Shown in pieces: positions 1 to 8,235 of a DNA stretch of 64,000 nucleotides (positions are counted from its first letter, which is position 1; every line of letters starts with the position of its first letter). Below the pieces are notes generated by a model. The model worked only from the letters and a program-made list of their open reading frames with translations. It did no database searches and was not told the origin of the DNA. This stretch comes from Treponema sp. UBA4307 (GTDB taxonomy: Bacteria > Spirochaetota > Spirochaetia > Treponematales > Treponemataceae). Position numbers and translations under genes: made by a program. The DNA lies in NCBI GenBank assembly GCA_002394685.1, contig DGUP01000059.1:1-64000 (forward strand), written 5' to 3'.

Positions 1-848
1 CCACCATAAGGAGGATTCATTGCAATTACATTTACTTTTTCTTTTTCATCAAAATCGTTTATTGGCTTGCAGAAAGCAGAACCGTATTCAATCTGTGGTG
101 TATCAATTCCGTGCACAAGAAGATTTGTATTACACAAAAGATATGGGAACGGTTTATATTCAAAACCATAAATTGAAGAGTTGATTTTCTTTACATCTTC
201 ATTAGAAACATTTTTTTGTTCATGGAAGTAATCGATTGCAGCTGTAAGAAATCCTCCAGTACCGCAGGCAAAGTCGCCGAAGGTCTCTCCAACGCGAGGA
301 TTGAGCATTTCTACGATGAACTTTGTTACAGCACGAGGAGTATAGAATTCACCGGCACTACCTGCGCTCTGCAAAAGCTTGAGCATTTCTTCGTAAATCT
401 GACCAAAGAGGTTTCTTTGTTTTGCATCGTGGTAGTTTAATTCATTTACTACATCTACCAGTTCACGGAGATTTGTTCCGTTTTTCATGTACTGGTTCAA
501 ATCAGAAAATACTTTACGAATAATTCTCTGACGAGGTTCAAGACCTTCTACGTTTACATTTTTACAGTATTTAAAAAGATCATCTACAAGAGTCAGAAGT
601 TCATCACCTGTAAGTGTTTTCCCGTTTGAATCTGGAAGTGCCCAGTTACGCCATTTATATTTTTCATCTGTAAAAGCAGAATTAAATTCGCGTCCGTCGT
701 TTTCGGCTTCATCTTCCCATTCTTCTTCCAGGGCATCATATATACGCAGGAATACAAGTGATATAAGCTCTTCAAGTCTCTGAACATCACTTGAAATACC
801 CTGATCTTTTCTCATTATATTGCGTGCAGTTTTCCATGAAAATGACAT
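1..848 (-). CDS. hsdM: Type I restriction-modification DNA methyltransferase subunit HsdM (3' end beyond the window)
   Basis: Minus-strand reading frame open from ATG at 848 to the left edge (282 codons, no stop), so the C-terminal part is missing. The N-terminal helical HsdM domain is followed by the AdoMet-binding motif I (FACGTGG, encoded near 267-290) and the N6-adenine methylase motif IV NPPYG (encoded at 3-17). Together these identify an N6-adenine methyltransferase of a type I system. The HsdM2-HsdS complex modifies host sites and joins HsdR for cleavage. It lies 53 bp downstream of hsdR on the same strand, so R-M order; hsdS is expected beyond the left edge but cannot be seen. The start has the upstream AAGGAAAAAGT sequence, a moderate SD. 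Identification is firm. Confidence 0.93.
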   Translation of the reverse strand, partial: MSFSWKTARNIMRKDQGISSDVQRLEELISLVFLRIYDALEEEWEDEAENDGREFNSAFTDEKYKWRNWALPDSNGKTLTGDELLTLVDDLFKYCKNVNVEGLEPRQRIIRKVFSDLNQYMKNGTNLRELVDVVNELNYHDAKQRNLFGQIYEEMLKLLQSAGSAGEFYTPRAVTKFIVEMLNPRVGETFGDFACGTGGFLTAAIDYFHEQKNVSNEDVKKINSSIYGFEYKPFPYLLCNTNLLVHGIDTPQIEYGSAFCKPINDFDEKEKVNVIAMNPPYG

Positions 849-864
849 ACTTTTTCCTTTATCT

Positions 865-897
865 TAAATTGTCATGCTGAACTTGTTTCAGCATCTG
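865..897. repeat. Short palindromic hairpin between hsdR and hsdM
   Basis: ATGCTGA (874-880) and TCAGCAT (888-894) form a 7-bp stem with a 7-nt loop in the 53-bp gap between hsdR and hsdM. It could be an mRNA processing or stability element. From memory, similar GTCATGCTGAAC-type intergenic palindromes occur in unrelated bacterial genomes, so it may instead be a small dispersed repeat. No T-run follows it on the minus strand, so it is not a standard terminator. Confidence 0.55.
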
Positions 898-901
898 TTT
901 T

Positions 902-3211
902 TTATGCAGCGTAGAGAATTTCTTCTATATCGCGGATAACTTTTTTGAACTGTTCTTTACCGCCAAAAAGACTCTTAATAAAGATTGGTGTTCCCAAATC
1001 CTGGAGCTCGTTATTCTTAAGAGCTTCATTTTCTTCAAAGGCAAGAATGCCCTGGTCGGCATAAGTCTGCATAAGGACTTCAAGAACACGCTTTGCATCC
1101 CCCTGAAACTTTTCCAAGAAGTTTTTCTCTTTGATACGTTTTGCCCTTTCTGTCCTGTATAGCATAGGTTCGTTGAAAGCAACGTTCACGATTATATCAA
1201 AAATATCTCTGCTTTGGAATTTCTCTGGGTAATGATTCATTAATTCATCTATCTTAATCCCAGCTTTTGCCATCTGGTCTACAATAATCTGTTTTCGCTC
1301 TGCCTGATTCCACTGTGCAAGGAAATCATCAAGGCTTGAATACAGGGTATTTAATTTTTCTTTTGAGAATTCTATATAAGAAACAGTCATTGGTTTTCCG
1401 TGTTCATCCAAGACCATCTTTGTTTCACTGTCTATATAAATTTCGTGACCGTCGCCTGTAATAATCGGTTTTGCTTCCGGTTTAGCAGTCTTTTTTCGTT
1501 TAGGGCGGTTCTTGTTTCCTGGTCCTGAAGGTGGGATCGGGTCACCATCAAATGCCGGGTCAAAGAATAACTCGCTCGCATTTCTGAAGTCCAGAATATC
1601 AAAGTAATATTTCTTTTCTTCTACGATTCGTGTACCGCGGCCAATAATCTGCTTGAATTCAGTCATGCTTGTAATATTGCGGTACAAGACAATAAGTCCT
1701 ACAGCCTTTGTATCTACACCTGTAGAAAGAAGCTGGCTTGTAGTAACAACGGTTGGGGTCGGAACATTCTTTGAAATAAAATCCCCGATATGCTTTTTGC
1801 CTTCTGTGTCGCTGGCAGTTATTCGCATGATATACTTGTTCTGATTTTCTGCCTGGCGTTGTTCATTGTAATGAATAAGGGCAGAACGCATCTGAGCCGC
1901 ATCTATTTCTTCATCACAGAAAACAATCGTCTTTGTCATTGGACCGATATTTTCAAGAAAGTCTGTTATTCGTTTAGCGGCAACCAGATAATGCTTTTTA
2001 ATTCCAAGCTTTAATGCAAGGTCTTTCTTTTCTATTGTTTGACCAACTTCAAGTTTTCCTCCAGACTGAGCCGCATCTTCTTCACTTATATCCATACCGC
2101 CGTCAACATTGATATGAACTTTTGTTACACGGTAAGGAGCAAGGAATCCGTCTTCAATTCCCTGTTTTAGAGAATATGTATAAAGAGGCTTTCCAAAATA
2201 ACTGATATTTGAATTGTCGCTGTCTGAGTCATCTTTTGGAGTTGCAGTCATACCAATTTGAACAGCACCGCTAAAGTAATCCAGAATCTGTCTCCATTCA
2301 GAGTTCTTTTTTGCTGAGCCACGGTGGCACTCATCAATCATAATGACATCAAAGTAATTCTTATTAAACTGTTCGTATGGCTGTGGAGCTCCAGGCGGAA
2401 GATTATATTCAACCAGCTGCTGATAAAGGCTCATAAAGACTTCGTAGCTTGTACTTGCAGTACGGTTTTCAATCTTTATCATCTTGTTACCGAACGGCTT
2501 AAAATCCTGATCCATAGTCTGATCAATCAAAACATTACGGTCAGCAAGATAAAGAATTCGTAAGTTATTGCCATTTGCAGTCTGCATAAGACGGTGCAAA
2601 ATCTGGAATGCTGTATAAGTTTTTCCAGTTCCTGTTGCCATAACGAACATCATTCGTTTTACGCCACGGGCATAGGCTTCCACAACTTTATCAATTACAG
2701 CACGCTGGTAGTAGCGAGGTTCTTTTCCGTTTGCATCGTGGTAATAATCTTTGCTGATAATTTCAATCTGTTCAGGAGTATATTTCTTGAGCTGAACGAA
2801 TCTCTGCCAAAGTTCTGCTTGTGTCGGAAACTCTTCCATAGAGAACTCTTCTTCATGGCCATTTAAGAGACTTGTAAACACAAAAGATTTTCCATTGCTT
2901 GAAGCAGCGAAAGGAGCATTTAAAAGATTACAATAATTGATTGCCTGCTGAATACCAGTGCCTTCAATCTGATTGGCACGTTTAGCTTCAACAACACAAA
3001 GCGGCTGGTTATTAGGAGCAAAAAGCAGATAATCAGCAAATAAAGCCTCATCACGGAAAGACTCACCGTCTTCATCAATCTGAACTCGACCATCAGTTAT
3101 TTTATATTCATAACGCATGTTAAGCTTAAGCTTCCAGCCTTTTGACTTTAGAGCGTCTGTTATGAATTCCCGGGTTTCTGTTTCATTAAAATCGTTGTCT
3201 AGTGAGTCCAT
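902..3211 (-). CDS. hsdR: Type I restriction endonuclease subunit HsdR
   Basis: 769 residues. The N-terminal nuclease domain has the PD-(D/E)xK-type pattern (ADY near 59-61, EAK near 75-77). It is followed by a superfamily 2 translocase: Walker A ATGTGKT at 192-198, DECH box at 293-296, TATP at 322-325, then the second RecA-like lobe and a C-terminal region like EcoEI-type HsdR. It acts in the cytoplasm as the ATP-driven DNA translocation and cleavage subunit with HsdM and HsdS. It is the first visible gene of an hsdR-hsdM operon. A -10 like TATAAT lies at 3243-3248 on the minus strand, with no good -35. The SD is weak. The gene sits just past a repeated tRNA-Thr 3' end, a common setting for islands, so horizontal acquisition is plausible. 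Confidence 0.96.
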   Translation of the reverse strand: MDSLDNDFNETETREFITDALKSKGWKLKLNMRYEYKITDGRVQIDEDGESFRDEALFADYLLFAPNNQPLCVVEAKRANQIEGTGIQQAINYCNLLNAPFAASSNGKSFVFTSLLNGHEEEFSMEEFPTQAELWQRFVQLKKYTPEQIEIISKDYYHDANGKEPRYYQRAVIDKVVEAYARGVKRMMFVMATGTGKTYTAFQILHRLMQTANGNNLRILYLADRNVLIDQTMDQDFKPFGNKMIKIENRTASTSYEVFMSLYQQLVEYNLPPGAPQPYEQFNKNYFDVIMIDECHRGSAKKNSEWRQILDYFSGAVQIGMTATPKDDSDSDNSNISYFGKPLYTYSLKQGIEDGFLAPYRVTKVHINVDGGMDISEEDAAQSGGKLEVGQTIEKKDLALKLGIKKHYLVAAKRITDFLENIGPMTKTIVFCDEEIDAAQMRSALIHYNEQRQAENQNKYIMRITASDTEGKKHIGDFISKNVPTPTVVTTSQLLSTGVDTKAVGLIVLYRNITSMTEFKQIIGRGTRIVEEKKYYFDILDFRNASELFFDPAFDGDPIPPSGPGNKNRPKRKKTAKPEAKPIITGDGHEIYIDSETKMVLDEHGKPMTVSYIEFSKEKLNTLYSSLDDFLAQWNQAERKQIIVDQMAKAGIKIDELMNHYPEKFQSRDIFDIIVNVAFNEPMLYRTERAKRIKEKNFLEKFQGDAKRVLEVLMQTYADQGILAFEENEALKNNELQDLGTPIFIKSLFGGKEQFKKVIRDIEEILYAA

Positions 3212-3314
3212 GTTTGTTTTACCTAAATATAGTCATCAACTCATTATAACACAAAAACCATTACATAAGTATGCAAATTCAGAATATTTGCTTTAAGAAA
3301 AAAGTATAATGTAA

Positions 3315-3474
3315 GCCGACTAACAGAATCGAACTGTTGACCTGGACTTTACGAGACAGACGCGCCAGCGTCTGCGCCCGAAGCCATGCAGATGTATTCT
3401 AATAAAATTAATTCGTGCTTAGATGAATGCACATTTGTGGAAACACAAATCTTAATCAAAACAAACATATGTAA
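3315..3474 (-). repeat. tRNA-Thr 3'-half repeat unit 1 (with hairpins)
   Basis: Reads on the minus strand as the 3' half of the neighbouring tRNA-Thr (anticodon loop to acceptor end, 3315-3355). It is preceded by a hairpin AGACGC-GCCA-GCGTCT (~3358-3373), an A+T-rich spacer, and a second hairpin ATTTGTG-GAAA-CACAAAT (~3433-3450). The 5' half of the tRNA is absent, so it cannot be a functional tRNA. The next unit starts 160 bp to the right and has the same architecture. The tRNA part matches the intact gene across the 3' half. Confidence 0.85.
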
Positions 3475-3636
3475 GCCGACTAACAGAATCGAACTGTTGA
3501 CCTGCTCTTTACGAGACAGACGCGCCAGCGTCTGCGCCCGAAGTAATCCAGATGTATTCTAATAAAAAACAACATCATCTTAGATAAATGCACATTTGTG
3601 GGAGCACAAATCTTAATAACTAAACAAAAATCTATA
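3475..3636 (-). repeat. tRNA-Thr 3'-half repeat unit 2 (with hairpins)
   Basis: Second 162-bp unit, directly abutting the intact tRNA-Thr. It has the same order of tRNA 3' half (3475-3515), GC hairpin, spacer and ATTTGTG/CACAAAT hairpin. It differs from unit 1 and from the intact gene in the anticodon-stem bases (AGAGC instead of AGTCC on the tRNA strand), so the units are not simply recent identical copies. The spacer also carries scattered substitutions. Confidence 0.85.
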
Positions 3637-3708
3637 GCCGACTAACAGAATCGAACTGTTGACCTGGACTTTACGAGGGTCCTGCTCTACCAACTGAGCT
3701 AAGTCGGC
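3636..3708 (-). tRNA. tRNA-Thr (anticodon CGT)
   Basis: 73 nt on the minus strand. The 7-bp acceptor stem GCCGACT/AGTCGGC is perfect, the D arm is GCTC/GAGC, and the T arm contains TTCGATT. The anticodon loop CTCGTAA gives anticodon CGT, reading ACG threonine codons. CCA is not encoded. The anticodon stem GGACC/AGTCC has a C-A mismatch at 31-39, next to the loop. It has its own strong promoter. Downstream, its 3' half is repeated twice. Confidence 0.93.
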
Positions 3709-3722
3709 AAAATGAATGAGAC

Positions 3723-3751
3723 ATAATACCAAATCTTACTAAAGAAATCAA
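3723..3751 (-). promoter_or_regulatory. Promoter of tRNA-Thr
   Basis: On the minus strand: -35 TTGATT (3746-3751), 17-bp spacer, extended -10 TGG-TATTAT (hexamer 3723-3728). The predicted start lies about 7-8 nt before the mature tRNA 5' end at 3708. Confidence 0.8.
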
Positions 3752-3798
3752 ATGAGACCTATAATCCGCTGGTATGAAAATTCTTGAGAAATCAACAA

Positions 3799-5058
3799 CT
3801 AGCGATTTACGTGGGAAGAAAAATATGAATCTACAGTACGCTTCATATCCATAATATTGCCTACAATCATGTAGTTATCGAAAATTTCAATTTTATGGCG
3901 TTCTACGTAACGATTCAATTCATCTCTTGCCTGTTCAGGAGTAATACCTGCCCACTGTGCAATATCATTCACAGTAAGATTAAACTTCCTCTTCTGAACA
4001 TTCTTGCTCAGTTCGCTGGAAAGAACACTCTTTTCATCAAAGAGAAGGAAAACATCTGCAACACGGATACTTAAATCCTTGATTGTAAGATTCTTAAGTT
4101 TGCGCTGCTGATCGTATATACGCTTGCAGAAAAGCTTAAGCAGCATCATGACAATCTGAGGATTACCAGTAACTACTGTTTTAAAGTTTGCCTTGTTAAA
4201 TTCAAGACAAGTAACTGGTCCCTTGGCAACACAGGTAGCACCTCTAGGAGAATTGTCCAGAATAGCCATTTCTCCAAAGAATTCACCAGGTTTGAGAATA
4301 TCAATGTTTTTAATGGAATTATTAATACACTTAACAACCTGAACTTCACCAGTCTGTACCAGGTAGAAAGTTTCTCCGGGCTCATATTCAGTGATAATTA
4401 CATCACCCTTTTTGTAAGACTTTGAAAAACGGTCGAACATTGGAAGGGAGAACTGAGAAAGTGCTCCACTTGGAATGCCTGTAGAAGAATAGTCGTTGTC
4501 TCCCTTGGCAGAAGCTCTGCTTTCGTTTGCCTGAGCATCCGGTAAAAGACGGGCAATATCACTTTTATAAGCTGTATCTGGATAGAATATGAGGATTTTT
4601 TTAAGAACATCTGCGCAGGAATGGAAGTCGTCTGCATCATAAAAACCTCTGGCAACCTTAAACATTCCCTCATCAGGATTAATCTCGTGAACATCATCCT
4701 TCTGAATAACAATCTCTGTCTGTTTGTGAAGTTCTCTCAAGCTCTTGGAAAAGACTCTGAGCATCTTCCAGGTTACTTCCTGCTTAGAACTGAAAATCTG
4801 TTCAAATTCCTGAACAGTAAGAGCAACAACCTGGGTGTCTGTAAGGACCTGAGCGGTTTCATAACGAGGCATGTGGGCCAGTGAACTCTTAACACCGAAA
4901 AACTCTCCAACATGTACCTGTTCAGCCACAGTTCCGCCAGTACTTAATTTTATGCTGGACAGAATAACACAACCTGACTGAAGGATAAAAATCCTTTCGT
5001 CTCTGTCTCCGGAAAAGAAAATGATGGACCCTTTTGTAAACTGCATTACTTTTGGCAT
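3799..5058 (-). CDS. Crp/Fnr-like regulator with two cyclic nucleotide-binding domains
   Basis: 419 residues. Two cNMP-binding beta-barrels are visible (about 5-115 and 200-320). Both contain the GEFFG-type phosphate-binding-cassette region, and the second reads GEFFGEMAIL followed by PRGAT, close to the cAMP-binding signature. The C-terminal ~90 residues look like a Crp-type winged helix-turn-helix (NDIAQWAGITPEQARDELNRY). This suggests a DNA-binding protein that senses cyclic nucleotide. The longest frame begins at TTG 5070, but its second codon is the AGG of the likely SD (GAGG). ATG 5058 is therefore preferred, at a proper 6-nt spacing. It is divergent from the PHP gene. A class III adenylate cyclase in the same window (50867-52999) could supply the ligand; this link is inference. 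Confidence 0.85.
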   Translation of the reverse strand: MPKVMQFTKGSIIFFSGDRDERIFILQSGCVILSSIKLSTGGTVAEQVHVGEFFGVKSSLAHMPRYETAQVLTDTQVVALTVQEFEQIFSSKQEVTWKMLRVFSKSLRELHKQTEIVIQKDDVHEINPDEGMFKVARGFYDADDFHSCADVLKKILIFYPDTAYKSDIARLLPDAQANESRASAKGDNDYSSTGIPSGALSQFSLPMFDRFSKSYKKGDVIITEYEPGETFYLVQTGEVQVVKCINNSIKNIDILKPGEFFGEMAILDNSPRGATCVAKGPVTCLEFNKANFKTVVTGNPQIVMMLLKLFCKRIYDQQRKLKNLTIKDLSIRVADVFLLFDEKSVLSSELSKNVQKRKFNLTVNDIAQWAGITPEQARDELNRYVERHKIEIFDNYMIVGNIMDMKRTVDSYFSSHVNR

Positions 5059-5134
5059 GGGATACCTCAAACTTGTAAATATAATAAACTTCCTTAAATA
5101 TCGGCTTATTATACCAAAAAATTTAAGAATATGC

Positions 5135-5140
5135 TATTAT
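5135..5140 (+). promoter_or_regulatory. Extended -10 box close to the PHP gene start
   Basis: TGC-TATTAT (hexamer 5135-5140) lies 9 nt before ATG 5150, and no SD is present in between. A leaderless or near-leaderless mRNA is likely. No convincing -35 is seen. Confidence 0.5.
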
Positions 5141-5149
5141 TCTATTCAA

Positions 5150-6031
5150 ATGATAGACTTACATTCTCATTCTACAGCATCTGACGGCACTTTCACACCT
5201 TCAGAGCTAATAAAATACGCAAAATCGAAAAATTTACGGGGATTAGCCCTTACAGACCACGATACAACCCTGGGATTATCAGAAGCTCAGTCTCAGGCAG
5301 AAAAAGAGGGCCTTATTTTTATCCCGGGAATTGAAATAACCGTTCAATGGCCCACAGGAGAGTTCCATCTTCTGGGGCTTGGACTGCAGAAACTTTCCCC
5401 TGAATTAAAGCAAATCTGTAAATTCCTTAAACAGGCCAGGGAAGACAGGAACCGGAAAATGGCTGCCCGCTTAAAGGAAGAAGGAATCAACATCTCCTAT
5501 GAAGAAATTAAGGAAAAGTTCCAGACCAACAATATTGGACGCCCTCACTTTGCCCAGATGATGGTAGAAAAAGGATACATAAAGCAGAGGCAGCAGGCCT
5601 TTGACCTGTATTTTGCAAAAGGACGCCCATGCTACATAGACCGGGAAGGCGCAGATCTGGAGGAAGCGTGTCAGGCAATTAAAAACTCTGGAGGCATTCC
5701 GGTTCAGGCTCACCCTCTTTCAATGTACGTAAGCTGGGGTAAAATGGAACAAACCATGGAAGGAATTGTAGAAAAAGGTGTTATGGGTCTGGAGGCCTGG
5801 CATCCGGGAGTAAGGATTGCTGAAGCAGAAAGGCTGGAAGATCTGGCAAAAAAAATGGGCCTCATTTTCACCGGCGGTTCAGATTTTCACGGAGAAAAAG
5901 TCAGGGCTGACAGAAAAATTGGTTATACAGCAGGAAAAAGAAAACTGGATGATCATTTTTACGAAGACCAGCTTCTTCCCCTCTGGCAGAAAACTTATGG
6001 ACTTGAAAGAATGCATTTTCAGGAAGATTGA
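5150..6031 (+). CDS. PHP-domain metal-dependent phosphoesterase (RNase AM/YciV type)
   Basis: 293 residues. N-terminal DLHSHSTASDG and later LTDHDT are the first PHP metal-binding motifs. PGIEIT, a QAHP segment and the C-terminal GSDFHG complete the histidine/aspartate set. The order and length match the YciV/RNase AM and 3',5'-nucleoside-bisphosphate phosphatase family, which hydrolyses phosphoesters on nucleotides or RNA 5' ends; the exact substrate cannot be read from sequence. The longer frame from 5021 would run into the divergent regulator gene, so ATG 5150 (M-I-D-L-H) is chosen. There is no SD, and a -10 box sits 9 nt upstream. It ends before a MITE-like element. Confidence 0.88.
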   Translation: MIDLHSHSTASDGTFTPSELIKYAKSKNLRGLALTDHDTTLGLSEAQSQAEKEGLIFIPGIEITVQWPTGEFHLLGLGLQKLSPELKQICKFLKQAREDRNRKMAARLKEEGINISYEEIKEKFQTNNIGRPHFAQMMVEKGYIKQRQQAFDLYFAKGRPCYIDREGADLEEACQAIKNSGGIPVQAHPLSMYVSWGKMEQTMEGIVEKGVMGLEAWHPGVRIAEAERLEDLAKKMGLIFTGGSDFHGEKVRADRKIGYTAGKRKLDDHFYEDQLLPLWQKTYGLERMHFQED

Positions 6032-6064
6032 TTCTTAGAAAATCCATTTTCCTGAAAAATATTG

Positions 6065-6381
6065 TATTTAGCCCGAATGTCGAGTTTTAAAAACTTAATA
6101 CTTTTACAAAAAACGGCGCGAAGGAGTGAAACGGCTTGCGAAATCACTCATTTTGTGCTGCCGCGCAAGCGGCAACCGTTTATAATTACAAGCACAAAAT
6201 GCGTGAAGCAGGCGAGCGGAGCCTTCACAGCATAGCTGTTCGGTGAATCACTCAAAATGCACCACTGGTGCATTTTGCCGGCTTCGCCGTCGTTCCCTAG
6301 GTTTCGACAAGACGTTTCACGACTAGGAGTCGTTTTTTGATAAATACAATGATTTTCAAAACTCGACATTTGGGCTATTTA
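6065..6381. mobile_element. MITE-like element, copy 1 (305 bp plus TATTTA target duplication)
   Basis: Element 6071-6375 has terminal inverted repeats GCCCGAATGTCGAGTTTT (left) and AAAACTCGACATTTGGGC (right, one mismatch). TATTTA is duplicated on both sides (6065-6070, 6376-6381). It encodes no protein. The interior is rich in stems: CATTTTGTGC/GCACAAAATG, TGCCGC/GCGGCA, AAAATGCACC/GGTGCATTTT, and CGTTTCAC repeats. Copy 2 lies at 58174-58400 with a nearly identical left half. Copy 1 carries an extra ~80-bp palindromic module. Confidence 0.85.
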
Positions 6382-6387
6382 AAACAC

Positions 6388-6418
6388 AAAAGGCGCCTGT
6401 AAAAACAAGCGCCTTTTT
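6388..6418. terminator. Bidirectional intrinsic terminator
   Basis: Perfect 9-bp stem AAAAGGCGC/GCGCCTTTT with a 12-nt loop, T-rich on both strands. It ends the small membrane protein gene at 6438-6800, and possibly the PHP transcript on the other strand. Confidence 0.8.
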
Positions 6419-6437
6419 CTATATCAGATAGATTTAA

Positions 6438-6800
6438 TTAGTCCTTAATTGCCAGAAGTCCGCCAATTACAAGAACATCCTTTGCAAGTTCAATTACATT
6501 GAAACCATTCTTCATAAATACCATTACAGCAGCTACAGCCCAAACGATTACAACAATCAGTTTGATGATGTTATCTACTTTTCCAGGATTCCAGAAGAAG
6601 CGGATTACAAGGAATACTCCACATACCAGGAGCAGGATACCCATAACTAATCCAAGAGTATCGCTTCCGAAAGCAGCTGAAATTGTTGATGAATGCCAAG
6701 GGAATCCCTTAACAACCATACTAAGTCCAAGAAGAACAAAGTACACAGCCAGTGCGAGATGAATAAGGAAGAGACCAAGTCCTCTTTTTTCTTTTGACAT
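6438..6800 (-). CDS. Small four-helix membrane protein, unknown function
   Basis: 120 residues with about four predicted membrane helices (10-28, 48-66, 80-100, 103-118). A lysine-rich N-terminus suggests a cytoplasmic start. No catalytic motif or known family is recognised. The SD AAGGGG is well placed 8 nt before ATG 6800. It is a single-gene unit with its own terminator at 6388-6418. The frame is far more hydrophobic and better supported than the opposite-strand frame. Confidence 0.75.
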   Translation of the reverse strand: MSKEKRGLGLFLIHLALAVYFVLLGLSMVVKGFPWHSSTISAAFGSDTLGLVMGILLLVCGVFLVIRFFWNPGKVDNIIKLIVVIVWAVAAVMVFMKNGFNVIELAKDVLVIGGLLAIKD

Positions 6801-6960
6801 AATAAACCCCTTATAATAAATAGATTTTGTAAGTCTGAAAATCAGACCCTTAAAGAAAATTATAACACTATTTTTTAAAGTGGCAAAATTTAAAACAAAA
6901 AATTATAATTTTCAATCTTTTATTACAGGATACAGAACTATCGAATTGATAGAAAATCAA

Positions 6961-7260
6961 TCATTTGTTACGGGTTCTTATCAGCATAAGGACAAATGCG
7001 ATTATGTAAAAGAGAGGTGGAATAACAGTAAATATGAGCTGGGTAAGGGAAAGGCCCCCAATGTACAAATCCTTCTTAAAGAAAATCCCTAAATCCCCCA
7101 GGAGCTGATAAACTATTCCTGCATAAGAAACAATGGCACCTGCAACAAGGCTCATCCAGGCCCCGTCTCTGGTTCGGCTCCACAAGAGGATTGCAAGGAA
7201 GGCTACTATTCCTCCCAGTGCAAGTTTGATTACATAAAGGATTAACTGTGACTGTTCCAT
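6961..7260 (-). CDS. Small membrane protein, unknown function
   Basis: 99 residues with three to four hydrophobic segments (8-24, 34-55, 67-92) and a short basic C-terminus (RTRNK). No family is recognised. It starts 18 nt after the stop of the 267-residue gene upstream on the same strand and is probably cotranscribed with it. The SD is weak (GAAG). A frame on the opposite strand (6880-7092) overlaps it but has neither hydrophobic pattern nor SD and is not accepted. Confidence 0.65.
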   Translation of the reverse strand: MEQSQLILYVIKLALGGIVAFLAILLWSRTRDGAWMSLVAGAIVSYAGIVYQLLGDLGIFFKKDLYIGGLSLTQLIFTVIPPLFYIIAFVLMLIRTRNK

Positions 7261-7278
7261 AACTAAATCTTCGACAAA

Positions 7279-8082
7279 TTAAGACTGGAAGGTGAAGGGA
7301 TTTTTCTTGAGTTTTTCAAAAACACCCTTGTCCGCAGAATAAGGTACAATGCTTAAACCGTCAGAATCTGGATTGATTACAATTCCGCAGTCCAGACAAT
7401 GCTTTACAAAATCGCTGTAGACTGAGGCAGGAACCTTGCTCTTTAAATATGGGCCGGTGCGTACAAAGTATGGCTTTAAAACCTGATCGTAAAGGAACCA
7501 GTCCTTTTCTTCCCTTTCCTGCAGGGCCTTGATCAAATCGTAGATTGAACGGGCATAGGCCTGAAGCATGCAGGGTGCTGTTCTGCAGCAGGGAATTGAA
7601 TCCAGCACATCAGATTTTTTTTCAAGAAGTTCCACCTGAAGGGCAAGAATAAAATGGTCCTGAGTCCAGGCAAGAGGAGGCTGAACAATTACTGCCGCTG
7701 CCTGATAGATTTTTTCATTTTCCGGAATCCATGGTCTGTACACAACTGCAGTTTCTGAAAAAAACTTCTGTGAACAGTTCTGGGCTTCCTGAAGACTGTT
7801 AAAGAGGAAAATTCCCCGGGAAGAATTTAATAAAGTGCTCACTGCTTTTTCCAGTTGATAGAGGTGCTGGGTTACAAAAGAACCTGTCTGTCCCCTGGAG
7901 AGAACATTCTTCAGGAAAGTAAAGCCATTGCAGCCTCCCCAGCCCAGTATTGCCCTGCCGTTTTCCTGATACATATCTGTAAGGCGAACATTTTTTTCAG
8001 TGTATAAAAAAGGACCTCTGGTCCGGCGTACATTTCCGTAACGAATAAAAATTTCTTTGTTCAAAAAGTCAATTGAATTCAT
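7279..8082 (-). CDS. Conserved-looking protein of unknown function
   Basis: 267 residues, soluble, no signal peptide. The N-terminus (FIRYGNVRRTRGPFLYTEKN and LTDMYQENGRAILGWGG) is loosely like the entry segment of fold-type I aminotransferases. The lysine region and cofactor motifs are not visible, so that is only a resemblance. A CC-x4-C cluster (CCRTAPC) and a later CLDC occur. The start at 8082 has an extended -10 TGC-TATAAT only 7 nt upstream and no SD, so the mRNA is probably leaderless. It is followed by the small membrane protein at 6961-7260. Confidence 0.7.
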   Translation of the reverse strand: MNSIDFLNKEIFIRYGNVRRTRGPFLYTEKNVRLTDMYQENGRAILGWGGCNGFTFLKNVLSRGQTGSFVTQHLYQLEKAVSTLLNSSRGIFLFNSLQEAQNCSQKFFSETAVVYRPWIPENEKIYQAAAVIVQPPLAWTQDHFILALQVELLEKKSDVLDSIPCCRTAPCMLQAYARSIYDLIKALQEREEKDWFLYDQVLKPYFVRTGPYLKSKVPASVYSDFVKHCLDCGIVINPDSDGLSIVPYSADKGVFEKLKKNPFTFQS

Positions 8083-8089
8083 ATTCAGG

Positions 8090-8098
8090 ATTATAGCA
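8090..8098 (-). promoter_or_regulatory. Extended -10 promoter placing +1 at the start codon
   Basis: Minus strand TGC-TATAAT (hexamer 8090-8095), then 7 nt, then ATG 8082. The -35 TCCACA matches 4 of 6 at 16-bp spacing. No SD is present. Confidence 0.65.
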
Positions 8099-8150
8099 GA
8101 TTGTATTAATTTGTGGAATTAAGATTTATTTATAGGTCTAAGGTAATGGT

Positions 8151-8213
8151 AAAAAAAAGGCCTGACCCGGAATTGAAGTGCACTTCAAATTAAAGATATC
8201 CGGATCAGGCTTT
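8151..8213 (-). terminator. Intrinsic terminator of the barrel-OmpA operon
   Basis: A 15-bp imperfect stem AAAGCCTGATCCGGA/TCCGGGTCAGGCCTTT on the minus strand is followed by an eight-T run. Its loop contains a perfect 16-bp palindrome TTGAAGTGCACTTCAA (8173-8188). Confidence 0.85.
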
Positions 8214-8235
8214 ATTTATTCAGAAAAGATAAAAA

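Noticed and set aside
3315..3636. Two extra tRNA-Thr genes or integron attC sites
   Set aside because: The units lack the tRNA 5' half and acceptor 5' strand, so they cannot fold as tRNAs. They also lack the paired R/L boxes of attC and any integron integrase nearby.
3315..3708. CRISPR array
   Set aside because: Only two to three long units containing tRNA sequence and varying spacers of fixed A/T-rich sequence; not short repeats with unique spacers.
6148..6369. Minus-strand frame inside the MITE-like element
   Set aside because: Composed of palindromic repeat modules; the second copy of the element does not keep the frame.
6880..7092. Plus-strand 70-codon frame
   Set aside because: Lies over a convincing small membrane protein on the other strand and has no SD.
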